Assembly (NCBI RefSeq): GCF_050943825.1
Contig: NZ_JBMNPX010000007.1
Location: 1-64,000 of the forward strand
Direction of reading: 5' to 3'
Source of the DNA: Pseudoflavonifractor sp050943825
GTDB taxonomy: Bacteria > Bacillota > Clostridia > Oscillospirales > Oscillospiraceae
Length of the DNA: 64,000 nt
Each line of letters starts with the position of its first letter. Position 1 is the stretch's first letter. The notes under the pieces were generated by a model. That model ran no database searches. It was given only the letters and a program-made list of their open reading frames with translations, and was not told the origin of the DNA. The position numbers were made by a program, and so were the translations under genes. Below are positions 1-7,718 of the stretch, one piece after another.

Positions 1-148
1 GCTGCTCAGGTCGCTCTCCAGCGTTGCCCTATCCTGCGTATTGGTAAAGCATTTACATTATACCATGGAATGAGGACTCGGTTTCAAAGCTTGCTCATGT
101 TGTCCACGCTGAGGGGAGCACTTCACCTCCCGCTCCGCCTACTTTCTC

Positions 149-1330
149 ATGGACAGGAAGGGCAATAAGGTCCTTGAGCTGCCCGGCTATGAGATCGAGT
201 GGTCCTCCCTGTACGGCAATAACGTGACCACCTCGGACGTGAAATGCTGGGAGCCCGTCACCTGCTTCTCCAACGGGTACGCGGTAGTGAAGTTCAGCGG
301 CTTCCGGTACAACGGCCCCAATGATATCGGCTATTCCTCTACGGTCACCAAAGAGGACCTGAACCTGAGCGACTATATGCTCATTGACCTCCAGGGCAAC
401 CTGACCCCCTTTGATAAGGACTTCTTTTACAGTACCGGTGTCACCTACTGGAGCCAGTGGGACAACTATATGAAGCGTGGCTTTCTCCTCTCCAAGGTCT
501 CCAGCCGTTACGGTACCCTGGACCGGAATGGCAAGGTATCCATCCCCTATCTTTACGGTGAAATGCAGTACGACCCCTTCCTCAACGGCGTGGCCAAGGT
601 CCAGAAACAGGCCGGGGAACCGGGCAGCGTCATCGACCTGAAAGGGAACGTCATCATCCCCGAGGGTGACTGGCAGTGGATCGGCTCCTTTGTGGACGGC
701 TACGCCCTCGCCACCCAGACCGGCAAGTCTGATGAGGGATACTACACCATTGACACCTATCTGCTCACCGTAGGCGATCCCTCCGCACCCACCGAACCTG
801 TGACGCCCCCGGCGGACACCCCCTCCAGCTGGGCAGTGGAGCAGGTCAACGCCGCCATCGCTGCAGGCATTGTGCCCGACAGTCTCCAGAGCAAATACAC
901 CCAGCCCGCCACCCGGGCGGAGTTCTGCGCCCTGGCTGTGGAGCTGTACGAGACCATCAAGGGCTCTGAGATTGCCGAGCGCACCACCTTTACCGACACC
1001 AGCGATGTCAACGTACAGAAAATGGGCGCGCTGGGCGTTGTGACCGGTGTGGGCGGCGGCAGGTTCGACCCCAACGGCACCCTGACCCGGGAGCAGGCCG
1101 CCACCATGCTCGCCCGCCTGGCCGAGGCTGTGGGCAAGCCGCTGGCAGCTCAGGCACTCACCTTCGCGGACAACTCCTCCATCGCCTCCTGGGCCTTTGA
1201 TGCGGTGGGCCAGATGCAGGCCAGCGGTGTTATGGGCGGCGTGGGCAACAACACCTTCGCCCCCCAGGTCAGCTACTCCAGAGAGCAGAGCATCCTCACC
1301 ATGCTGCGGCTGTATGAAAGCGTAAAATAA
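149..1330 (+). CDS. WG-repeat / SLH-domain surface protein, probably 5'-truncated
   Basis: The 393-residue product has degenerate WG (KWG-type) beta repeats in its first 205 residues, seen as units like LIDLQGNL, TLDRNGKV and VIDLKGNV, then a Pro/Thr linker and three SLH domains (about 227-270, 283-330, 341-393). SLH domains bind secondary cell-wall polymers, so the parent protein was probably a cell-surface protein. There is no signal peptide and no ribosome-binding site before the ATG at 149. The frame is open back to 113, where an in-frame TGA at 110-112 closes it, and the residues just before the Met (SAYFL) look like the middle of another WG repeat. I infer that the 5' end was lost and this is a remnant. 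It converges on rubrerythrin across a shared bidirectional terminator. Confidence 0.7.
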   Translation: MDRKGNKVLELPGYEIEWSSLYGNNVTTSDVKCWEPVTCFSNGYAVVKFSGFRYNGPNDIGYSSTVTKEDLNLSDYMLIDLQGNLTPFDKDFFYSTGVTYWSQWDNYMKRGFLLSKVSSRYGTLDRNGKVSIPYLYGEMQYDPFLNGVAKVQKQAGEPGSVIDLKGNVIIPEGDWQWIGSFVDGYALATQTGKSDEGYYTIDTYLLTVGDPSAPTEPVTPPADTPSSWAVEQVNAAIAAGIVPDSLQSKYTQPATRAEFCALAVELYETIKGSEIAERTTFTDTSDVNVQKMGALGVVTGVGGGRFDPNGTLTREQAATMLARLAEAVGKPLAAQALTFADNSSIASWAFDAVGQMQASGVMGGVGNNTFAPQVSYSREQSILTMLRLYESVK

Positions 1331-1431
1331 ACGGCAAAAAAGTCCCCGGACCTTGCGGTCCGGGGACTTTTTACTCTGTCAGCTTAGCCGAAGTAACGCT
1401 TCAGCAGGCCCTCGAAAGCCTTGCCGTGGCG
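1331..1431. repeat. Left direct repeat: copy of rubrerythrin 3' tail plus terminator
   Basis: These 101 bp match 1550-1650 with two differences. On the minus strand the copy encodes the last 15 residues of rubrerythrin (RHGKAFEGLLKRYFG), its stop codon and the terminator. One difference is a synonymous Arg codon (CGT for CGC), the other is in the terminator loop. The copy is cut off from the rest of the gene by the element at 1432-1549. Confidence 0.9.
1342..1367. terminator. Bidirectional terminator (left copy)
   Basis: An 11-bp GC-rich stem (GTCCCCGGACC with its complement) and a 4-nt loop, flanked by A-run and T-run, so it can act in both directions. It follows the SLH remnant. An almost identical copy lies at 1561-1586, differing by one loop base. 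Confidence 0.85.
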
Positions 1432-1549
1432 GCCATTCCCCATGGGACTTGCCCATGGGGACCCCGCTGATTTTACCTGCTCGGGCGAAGTGAATCCGCC
1501 CGGCATCGAGGTTTTGGCTCCACCAAAACGCTCGGTGACGAGACCCGCC
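1432..1549. repeat. Three-hairpin structured repeat element, copy A
   Basis: A 118-bp element between two copies of the rubrerythrin tail. Read on the plus strand it has hairpin 1 (1438-1460, CCCCATGGG stem), hairpin 2 (1482-1502, CGGGCG stem) and hairpin 3 (1511-1529, GTTTTGG stem). Spacer blocks are shared with copy B at 7202-7322, notably ATTTTA before hairpin 2 and GGCATC between hairpins 2 and 3. Hairpins 1 and 3 differ from copy B in paired positions but remain paired. A 12-bp inverted repeat (1421-1432 with 1546-1557) encloses the whole element. No coding capacity is evident. I do not recognise the family. Confidence 0.8.
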
Positions 1550-1650
1550 ACGGCAAAAAAGTCCCCGGACCTTACGGTCCGGGGACTTTTTACTCTGTCA
1601 GCTTAGCCGAAGTAGCGCTTCAGCAGGCCCTCGAAAGCCTTGCCGTGGCG
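1550..1650. repeat. Right direct repeat: genuine rubrerythrin 3' end plus terminator
   Basis: The matching partner of 1331-1431. It contains the true 3' end of the rubrerythrin gene and its terminator hairpin at 1561-1586. Confidence 0.9.
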
Positions 1651-2145
1651 AGCCTCGTCGCGGGCCATCTCGTGCACGGTGTCGTGGATGGCGTCCAGAC
1701 CCAGCTCCTTGGCCTTCTTGGCCAGCTCGAACTTGCCGGCGGTGGCGCCGTTCTCGGCGTCAACACGCATCTCCAGGTTCTTCTTGGTGGAGTCGGTCAC
1801 GACCTCGCCCAGCAGCTCGGCGAACTTGGCAGCGTGCTCGGCCTCCTCATAGGCGGCCTTCTCCCAGTACAGGCCGATCTCGGGATAGCCCTCACGGTGA
1901 GCCACACGGGCCATGGCCAGGTACATACCGACCTCGGAGCACTCGCCCTCGAAGTTCATGCGCAGACCCTTGATGATCTCCTCGTCCACGCCCTTGGCCA
2001 CGCCCACCACGTGCTCAGCGGCCCAGGTCTTCTCGCCGGACTGCTCCTTGAACTTCTCAGCGGGAGCCTTGCAGATGGGGCAGAACTCGGGAGCGGAATC
2101 GCCCTCATGGACATAACCACAGACGGTGCAGACAAACTTCTTCAT
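1603..2145 (-). CDS. Reverse rubrerythrin (peroxide-scavenging, N-terminal rubredoxin)
   Basis: A 180-residue cytosolic protein. The rubredoxin-type iron site comes first (C6, C9, C22, C25), followed by the ferritin-like four-helix diiron domain with EEAEH and DEARH motifs. Having rubredoxin at the N-terminus is the arrangement of clostridial reverse rubrerythrins, which reduce hydrogen peroxide and oxygen using electrons from NADH-linked rubredoxin reductases. The start at 2145 is set by the AGGAGG site 8 nt upstream; a longer reading frame from 2208 lacks one. It lies 35 bp downstream of the Fur-family regulator on the same strand, suggesting an oxidative-stress operon. Its 3' end is duplicated downstream around a structured repeat. 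Confidence 0.93.
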   Translation of the reverse strand: MKKFVCTVCGYVHEGDSAPEFCPICKAPAEKFKEQSGEKTWAAEHVVGVAKGVDEEIIKGLRMNFEGECSEVGMYLAMARVAHREGYPEIGLYWEKAAYEEAEHAAKFAELLGEVVTDSTKKNLEMRVDAENGATAGKFELAKKAKELGLDAIHDTVHEMARDEARHGKAFEGLLKRYFG

Positions 2146-2180
2146 GTTAATTTCCTCCTGATTTTGATTTTTTGTTTTAT

Positions 2181-2585
2181 TTAACTGATTTGGCTTTTCT
2201 TCCCGCAAAGTGTGCAGGTGCCGTGGAAAACAAGGTCGTGATGGTGTACCTGGAGCCCGTATTTCTCGCTGACCTGCCGATCCAGCCCGGCGTCCACCGG
2301 AATCTGATGCAGATCAATCACAGCGCCGCAGTGGTCACAGATAAAGTGATTGTGCGGGTGGACGTTTGCATCATAGCGCTCCTGTCCGTTGACCACTGCT
2401 ACACACTGTATCGTCCCCTGCTCCCGGAAAAAGTTCAGGTTCCGGTAGACAGTACCCAGAGACAGATCCGGATGGGCGGGCTTGAGCCGCTGATAAATCC
2501 AGTCAGCCGACGGGTGGATATCGGTGGAGCAGATAGCTTCCAGAATGGCCTCACGCTTTTTGCTGTACCGGATGGTGCGTTCCAT
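2181..2585 (-). CDS. perR: Fur-family peroxide regulator, PerR-like
   Basis: A 134-residue Fur-family repressor. It has an N-terminal winged helix (about 10-80, with the SLGTVYRNLNFF recognition region), a His-rich metal-binding segment (HPHNHF) and two CxxC pairs (CDHC and CTLC) that form the structural zinc site. PerR proteins sense peroxide by iron-catalysed oxidation and repress peroxide-defence genes. Its position directly upstream of reverse rubrerythrin supports PerR rather than Fur or Zur, but the metal specificity is inferred. The ATG at 2585 follows a clear GGAGG site. Confidence 0.85.
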   Translation of the reverse strand: MERTIRYSKKREAILEAICSTDIHPSADWIYQRLKPAHPDLSLGTVYRNLNFFREQGTIQCVAVVNGQERYDANVHPHNHFICDHCGAVIDLHQIPVDAGLDRQVSEKYGLQVHHHDLVFHGTCTLCGKKSQIS

Positions 2586-2623
2586 ACTCGCCTCCTTAAC
2601 AGTAGTAGTTCTTGTTTGCAGGA

Positions 2624-2629
2624 TTATAA
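2624..2629 (-). promoter_or_regulatory. Probable -10 element of the perR-rubrerythrin operon
   Basis: On the minus strand a TATAAT sits about 40 bp upstream of the regulator start, embedded in TTATAAT, which resembles half of a PerR box. No convincing -35 is seen, so autoregulation is only suggested. Confidence 0.45.
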
Positions 2630-2700
2630 TAGCATACCCTCTCCTGTTTGTAAAGGGGTTTTTTCGCTTTTTCTAAAAAATTTTTTGGCAGGGTATAAAG

Positions 2701-2730
2701 TGAGCCCGGCGGGACAATCCGCCGGGCTCA
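2701..2730. terminator. Terminator of rnmV-holA
   Basis: A 12-bp stem (TGAGCCCGGCGG and complement) just past the RNase M5 stop codon, followed by a short T-rich stretch on the minus strand. Confidence 0.7.
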
Positions 2731-2740
2731 CAGAACAATT

Positions 2741-3352
2741 TTACTGCTTTCCCGCCATCTCAAGGTCAGAGACGGCCTTTTGAAACTCCTCATAGGTACA
2801 GAACACATTCAACGCCTCCAGCATGGCGTTGGCCGTCATGTGCTCGGGCAGGTCCAGGCGCCGGAGCAAAGCCTGGCGGCGGCTCGCGGAATCCGGTCCG
2901 CCGGACAGCCCGGCGGAGAACAGGTCCGCCTTGGTGATAGGGCGCCTGGGCGCCTGCTCCCCCGGTTCCTGGTCCAGGAAGGTGACTCCCGCACGGCGGA
3001 GGGCCTCCTCCAGCACCTGGGGGCGCATGCCCTCCACTCCCAGCTTGCCCTCCTTCCCCGGCTGGCGCTTGCGGCGCTCCTTGCCGAAGAGGTCGGGGAT
3101 GTAGGCGTGCTTCACCTGCTGGGGCGGGATGGCCCCCTTGAGAAAGTTGCGGATGACAAAGCCCGCGCCGTCCGAGTCGGTGAGCACCACCAGCCCCCGC
3201 TCCCTGGCCACACGGCGGAGCAGGGAGAGCCGCTCATTGTCCTTGAAGATGCCGAAGCCCTTTGTCTCAATAATCATGGTATCCACCAGCTGGGAGAGGG
3301 TGTTTTTGTCATAACGCCCCTCCACCACGATGGCCTCTTTGATTTTCAGCAC
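2741..3352 (-). CDS. rnmV: Ribonuclease M5 (5S rRNA maturation)
   Basis: A 203-residue TOPRIM-family nuclease that trims precursor 5S rRNA in low-GC-type Gram-positives. The TOPRIM signature is visible: the N-terminal acidic motif VVEGRYDK (about 9-16) and the DSDGAG motif (about 59-64) carrying the metal-binding acids. Length fits the family. The start is a GTG at 3352 with GGAGG 8 nt upstream. It lies 15 bp downstream of the DNA polymerase III delta gene on the same strand and is probably co-transcribed with it. Confidence 0.92.
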   Translation of the reverse strand: MLKIKEAIVVEGRYDKNTLSQLVDTMIIETKGFGIFKDNERLSLLRRVARERGLVVLTDSDGAGFVIRNFLKGAIPPQQVKHAYIPDLFGKERRKRQPGKEGKLGVEGMRPQVLEEALRRAGVTFLDQEPGEQAPRRPITKADLFSAGLSGGPDSASRRQALLRRLDLPEHMTANAMLEALNVFCTYEEFQKAVSDLEMAGKQ

Positions 3353-3367
3353 AGCTTGTTCCTCCGT

Positions 3368-4411
3368 TCAGCGCTTTCGGGACGATGCCCCCGCCAGCTC
3401 CAGCAGGAACTGGGTGAGCAGCTCCTCACCGTCGGCGCCGGTGGACTTCATGGCCAGGTCCATCTCCCCGCAGCGGATCACCGCCCGGCGGCACCACGGC
3501 AATGAGAATCGTCTGGCCGACTGCATCAGCTTCTCCGCCGGGTAGGCCGAGCGCATACCCCACAGCTCCATCAGATAGGAGGTACCCTTCCGGTTCTCAA
3601 TGGCCAGCCGTGCGGAGTAGAGCTGTCGGAGCTGCTTGCCCAGGACAGCCAGAATCTTGATGGGGGCCTCCTGCATGTGGTACAGGTCCCCCAGAACAGC
3701 GGCGGCCTTGTCGAAATTCCCGGCGGCAATGGCGTCTGTCATCTGGAACACCACCGCGTCCAGCTGGGGGGTGGCCACGGCGTCGATATCCTCCCGGGTG
3801 ATGCGGTGGTTCTTGGCGTAGGAGCCGATCTTGCCAATCTCCGAGATGAGGCCGTTCATCAGGTCGCCGCAGAGGAAGATGAGGTACTTGGCCTCCTCGG
3901 AGCCGATGTCGTGGTCGGTGGCTTTGAAGCGGCGGCGGACCCAGTCCACCAAATCCCCCTGCTCCTGCCGGGCGAAGTTGACCACGCTGCCGTGCTCCTT
4001 CAGGGCTGCCGCCAGCTTGGTACGGGCGTCCGCCTTGTACTCGATGAGGTCGTAGACAAAGACCAGACACACATAGTCGGGCAGATCGGCAAAGAGGGCG
4101 GTGAGCCCCTCCTTGTCTCCTTTATAAAGGTCATAGTCGCTGACCACAATCAGGGTCCGCTCGCTCATCATGGGCAGGCAGTCCACCATCTGGGCCAGAC
4201 GCTTGATGTCAAACTCCTTGCCCGACAGGGTGTGGAGATTGAACTCCTCCATGCCCGCAGGCAGGAGCTTCTTTTTCATCTGCCCCAGGTAGAAGTCCCG
4301 GAGATAGGTCTCCTCGCCGTGGAATACATACAGGCGGCCGATATTGCCGTCGGAGATGTCCTTTTTCAGCTTCTGATAGGCGGCGCTGTCCGCCTTTTCC
4401 TTTTTTGCCAT
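3368..4411 (-). CDS. holA: DNA polymerase III subunit delta
   Basis: A 347-residue clamp-loader subunit that opens the beta sliding clamp during replication. The N-terminal region shows the family pattern of residues around YVFHGEETYLRDFYL, followed by ISERTLIVV-like strands (here MSERTLIVVSDYD) and a helical C-terminal collar domain. Length matches bacterial HolA. It has the usual clostridial neighbourhood: comEC upstream, and the downstream gene follows by 15 bp. Confidence 0.92.
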   Translation of the reverse strand: MAKKEKADSAAYQKLKKDISDGNIGRLYVFHGEETYLRDFYLGQMKKKLLPAGMEEFNLHTLSGKEFDIKRLAQMVDCLPMMSERTLIVVSDYDLYKGDKEGLTALFADLPDYVCLVFVYDLIEYKADARTKLAAALKEHGSVVNFARQEQGDLVDWVRRRFKATDHDIGSEEAKYLIFLCGDLMNGLISEIGKIGSYAKNHRITREDIDAVATPQLDAVVFQMTDAIAAGNFDKAAAVLGDLYHMQEAPIKILAVLGKQLRQLYSARLAIENRKGTSYLMELWGMRSAYPAEKLMQSARRFSLPWCRRAVIRCGEMDLAMKSTGADGEELLTQFLLELAGASSRKR

Positions 4412-4436
4412 GGGTTGTTCCCCCTTGTGGGTGGAT

Positions 4437-6743
4437 TCAGTCCGTTGCCCGGACGGTAATGGTGCCCTGGAGGTCGGTGCGCCAGACAGTACAGCCCGCC
4501 TGCTCCAGCCGGTCCAGGGTATCGGGCGCGGGGTGCCCGTAGGTATTGTAACCCACCGAGATGACAGCGTACTCCGGTGTGACCGCCGCCAGCAGTTCCT
4601 CCGAAGTGGAGGATTTGGAGCCGTGGTGGCCTGCCACCAGCAGCTCGATATCGGGCAGGTTTCCGTATTTGATGAGCCGCCGCTCCACAGCGGCGTTCAT
4701 GTCTCCGGTGATGAGGGCGTCAAAGTCCCCCAGGGTAGCCAGCACGGAGAGCCCCTCCTCGTTGCCGCCGCCGGTGCCCAGGGGCGCATAGAGGGTGAGC
4801 GACGCGCCGCCCAGCTCCACCGCAGTGTCCTCCTCAATGAAGATGACTGCCGTCCCCTTCTCCTCCGCCAGAGCCAGAATCTCCGCCCGAAGGGCGCTGT
4901 CCGGCTCCACATCGGGTACCGCCAGAGTGGTGACGGTCAGCCGCTCCAACAGCTCGGGCACACCGCAGGCGTGGTCACTGTGGTAGTGGGTCAGCACCAG
5001 CAGATCCAGGGTACTCTTGCCCATGGCCTGCACATAGTCGGCGGCAATGTCCCCGGGATCATCTCCGCTGCTACCGCCGCAGTCCACCAGAGCCGTGCTG
5101 CCCTGAGCCGTCAGCAGGATGCTCTGCCCCTGGCCCACGTCCAGCACCGTGACGGTCAGCCCGCTGCCCCGCAGGGACAGGGCGTTGAACAGGAGCGCCG
5201 CAGCCAGGGCGATGGTACAGCAGCACACCGGCACAATGGGTCTGGGCTTTTCCTTGCGGAACAAAATGCAGGCCCCGATGACAGCGTAGACAAAGAGGAG
5301 CCAGAACAGGAGGTACCGGCCCGTCTCCAGGCTGACCGAGGCAAAGGGCAGGCCGCTCAGGCCGTACACGATGCGGTGGAACAGCCAGCTCACCGGCTCC
5401 GCCAGGGCTGCAAGGGCCTTTCCCACAACGGGCAGCACACCGCCCAAAGCAGCGGCGGGCAGGCACAGGAGAAAGAGCACGGTGACCGCCCACAGGGTGA
5501 GCAGGTTGGCCAGAGGCGAGACCAGGGAGACAGTGCCGAAGTAATAAACGGTGAGGGGCGTGGTGAAGGCGATGGCCCCGATGCTCATGGTGACGCAGCC
5601 CACCAGGAAGCGGACGGCGCTGTTATAGAGCCGCCGGGGCTTGGTTTTCCCCTTTTTCAGGGGGAAACGGTGGAAAAACTTCTCGTTGAGACGCCCTGTA
5701 ATGGTGAGAATACCCGCCACCGACAGGAAGGAGAGCTGAAGTCCCACATCCATGGCGGCGTTGGGGTTTTGGAGCAGGAGCAGCAGGAGGGCAAAGGACA
5801 GGGAAGTCACCGTGTCTCCCTCCCGGCTCAGGGCGGGGCCCAGCAGGAGGAGAATCTGCATCACGCCGGCCCGCACCACCGAGGGCGCGAAGCCGGTGAG
5901 TGCCATAAAGGCCAGCACCAGCGGGATGGACACGATGGCCATCATTTTTCTCCGCCGTCTGCGCACCAGCATGGCGGCCAGCATCACCACCATGCTCATA
6001 TGCATGCCGGACACGGCCACCACATGGGCCAGGCCGCAGCGCTTGAGGGCGGTATAGAACCCGCCGGTGAGGCCGGACTTGTCCCCGGTGGTCAGGGCCA
6101 GGGCAAGACCGGCGGTCTCGTCGGAAAACAGTGCGTCGATGTGCTCCCTCATGGCCCTGCGCCACAGGGTGGGCCAGTATTTCAGGGGCACGTTCTCCAC
6201 TGGTGCGACCTCCGGGATTCCCTGCGCGCTGGCGGTGAGGAAAATGCCCTTGGCGTAGTAGTAGCCGCTCTTCTCCCCGGCGATGGTGTCCGCCAATTTC
6301 AGCCGCGCGGTGCAGGTCAGGGTGTCGCCGGGCTTTATGTCCGGGATCTCCTCGTCGCCGGGGTAGAAATAAAGGATGGCCCCCAGCTCCGGCCCATCCG
6401 GACTCAACAGCCGCACCTCTACTGAGACGCTGTATGTCCCCGTTTCCGGCCAGTCCGCCGCCTGAAACACGAAGGTACCCTCCGTGCCCGCCAGCTGTTC
6501 CGCCGGGTACACCGTGCGCATGTCATAGCCCCAGCTCCACAGCAGGCCCAGGGCCAGCCCCGCGGCGTACAGCACCAGTCGGAGCCGCTTGTCCTCCCGC
6601 TGTCTGCGCCAGCAAAACAGGCATACCACCCAAATCAGGGCGCACAGAGCCGCCCCGGCCAGCCGGACAGGCCGGGGAAGCAGATACGCCGACAGAAATA
6701 CGCCCACCCCAAAGGGCAGCGCAAAGGAGGCCAGCTTACGCAC
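4437..6743 (-). CDS. comEC: ComEC/Rec2 DNA-uptake channel with metallo-beta-lactamase domain
   Basis: A large membrane protein (768 residues from the GTG at 6743) with paired N-terminal membrane segments, a periplasmic-type DUF4131 beta domain, a long Competence domain of many membrane helices containing the HVVAVSGMHM motif, and a C-terminal metallo-beta-lactamase domain with the LTHYHSDH metal motif. ComEC forms the inner-membrane channel for transforming DNA. A longer reading frame starts at 6806, but the GTG at 6743 overlaps the upstream stop codon by 8 nt, the pattern of translational coupling. No strong ribosome-binding site supports either start. It is followed by holA, as in many Firmicutes. 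Confidence 0.88.
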   Translation of the reverse strand: MRKLASFALPFGVGVFLSAYLLPRPVRLAGAALCALIWVVCLFCWRRQREDKRLRLVLYAAGLALGLLWSWGYDMRTVYPAEQLAGTEGTFVFQAADWPETGTYSVSVEVRLLSPDGPELGAILYFYPGDEEIPDIKPGDTLTCTARLKLADTIAGEKSGYYYAKGIFLTASAQGIPEVAPVENVPLKYWPTLWRRAMREHIDALFSDETAGLALALTTGDKSGLTGGFYTALKRCGLAHVVAVSGMHMSMVVMLAAMLVRRRRRKMMAIVSIPLVLAFMALTGFAPSVVRAGVMQILLLLGPALSREGDTVTSLSFALLLLLLQNPNAAMDVGLQLSFLSVAGILTITGRLNEKFFHRFPLKKGKTKPRRLYNSAVRFLVGCVTMSIGAIAFTTPLTVYYFGTVSLVSPLANLLTLWAVTVLFLLCLPAAALGGVLPVVGKALAALAEPVSWLFHRIVYGLSGLPFASVSLETGRYLLFWLLFVYAVIGACILFRKEKPRPIVPVCCCTIALAAALLFNALSLRGSGLTVTVLDVGQGQSILLTAQGSTALVDCGGSSGDDPGDIAADYVQAMGKSTLDLLVLTHYHSDHACGVPELLERLTVTTLAVPDVEPDSALRAEILALAEEKGTAVIFIEEDTAVELGGASLTLYAPLGTGGGNEEGLSVLATLGDFDALITGDMNAAVERRLIKYGNLPDIELLVAGHHGSKSSTSEELLAAVTPEYAVISVGYNTYGHPAPDTLDRLEQAGCTVWRTDLQGTITVRATD

Positions 6744-6951
6744 GGGGAGAAGGATCGTCTGTGCGTCCCAGGATATAGTCGGTGGTGGTCTGATAGAGGT
6801 CTGCAAGCTTAATCACAGCCCAGGCAGGAATCTCCCGAATTCCTTTTTCATACCTCCAGTAGACATTTCGGTTCAAATTGAGATAAGCCGCTATCTCAAT
6901 CTGGCTCTTATCGTGGTCAACCCTCAGATCCTCGATTCTCTGAAAGTGCAT
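6736..6951 (-). CDS. Small XRE-family helix-turn-helix regulator
   Basis: A 71-residue protein that is essentially one Cro/CI-type helix-turn-helix domain (about 5-60, with SQIEIAAYLNLNRNVYWRYEKG as scan and recognition helices). It has a GAGGTGA ribosome-binding site and its stop overlaps the probable comEC start by 8 nt. Nothing identifies its target. Coupling to comEC suggests co-expression with it rather than proven regulation. Confidence 0.85.
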   Translation of the reverse strand: MHFQRIEDLRVDHDKSQIEIAAYLNLNRNVYWRYEKGIREIPAWAVIKLADLYQTTTDYILGRTDDPSPRA

Positions 6952-7033
6952 GGGATCACCTCAGAAAAATGCTACCAAACGGCAACATTCTTCCTCGCTA
7001 ATTTCACCCATACGGCTTCAATTTATTCCAAGG

Positions 7034-7062
7034 AAAAAAGGCGGTCAAAGACCGCCTTTTTT
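7034..7062. terminator. Bidirectional terminator
   Basis: GGCGGT stem extended by AAAAAA and TTTTTT arms around a 5-nt loop. It closes transcription of the HIT gene and its duplicated tail on the minus strand, just ahead of the XRE gene. Confidence 0.85.
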
Positions 7063-7124
7063 AGCCTTTCCCTCTGAGAACGGCGGCTGGGCGCCGGGGT
7101 GGCAGTCACGTCAAAACGCTGGGA

Positions 7125-7201
7125 TTAACCGGGAGGCCAGGTCATATCCCGTCCCGCCAGGACGTGGAAGTGCAGATGGTGCACGCTCTGGCCAGCCTGC
7201 T
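7125..7201. repeat. Copy of the HIT gene 3' tail (25 codons plus stop)
   Basis: On the minus strand this encodes the last 25 residues of the HIT protein (QAGQSVHHLHFHV and onward to WPPG) and a TAA. Compared with 7323-7399 there are four codon differences, and every one is synonymous (Ala GCT/GCC, Gly GGC/GGT, Pro CCC/CCG, Gly GGT/GGC). It has no upstream coding part of its own. Confidence 0.9.
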
Positions 7202-7322
7202 TTTCCCCAGGCGGAAACCGCCTGGGGGCCCCGTCCATTTTATCTGCTCGGGCGGAGTGAATCCGCCCGGCATCAAGGTTTTGGCCCTACGGGCCAAAAC
7301 GCTTGGCGCGGCTCGCAGGCCC
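7202..7322. repeat. Three-hairpin structured repeat element, copy B
   Basis: A 121-bp relative of the element at 1432-1549, in the same orientation and the same position relative to its host gene. It has hairpin 1 (7205-7227, CCCCAGGCGG stem), hairpin 2 (7249-7269, CGGGCGGA stem) and hairpin 3 (7278-7300, GTTTTGGCCC stem). Sequence between hairpins is nearly identical to copy A, while stem sequences of hairpins 1 and 3 differ with pairing preserved. A short GCCTGC/GCAGGC pair (7195-7200 with 7315-7320) may close the base. No reading frame stands out. Confidence 0.8.
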
Positions 7323-7661
7323 TTAGCCCGGAGGCCAGGTCATATCCCGTCCCGCCAGGACGTGGAAGTGCAGATGGTGCACGCTCTGACCGGCCTGCTC
7401 GCCGCAGTTGGACACCACGCGGAAATCCGTGATGCCTAGGTCCTTGGTCACCTTGGAGATGACCTCAAAGGCGTGGGCCACCACACCGGAATTCTCCGCG
7501 TTGATCTCGCCGCAGGAGCCGATGTGGGCCTTGGGAATCACGAGAAAATGAGTGGGCGCCTGGGGGTCAATGTCGTAGAAGGCATAGACCTGGTCGTCCT
7601 CATAGACCTTGTTGGACGGAATCTCACCCGCCGCAATCTTACAGAACAGACAGTCGCTCAT
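7323..7661 (-). CDS. HIT-family nucleotide-binding hydrolase (HinT-like)
   Basis: A 112-residue histidine-triad protein. The N-terminal CxxC zinc pair (CLFC) is followed by the alpha/beta HIT fold and the C-terminal triad HHLHFHV, where the middle histidine is the catalytic nucleophile. HinT proteins hydrolyse phosphoramidates of purine nucleotides such as AMP-lysine. Full length for the family. It is monocistronic here, and its last 25 codons are repeated at 7125-7201 beyond a structured repeat. Confidence 0.93.
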   Translation of the reverse strand: MSDCLFCKIAAGEIPSNKVYEDDQVYAFYDIDPQAPTHFLVIPKAHIGSCGEINAENSGVVAHAFEVISKVTKDLGITDFRVVSNCGEQAGQSVHHLHFHVLAGRDMTWPPG

Positions 7662-7718
7662 GGAACAACCTCCTTCCGGGAAATGTTTTCTTCAGTATAG
7701 CATATCCCGGCGGACTTG

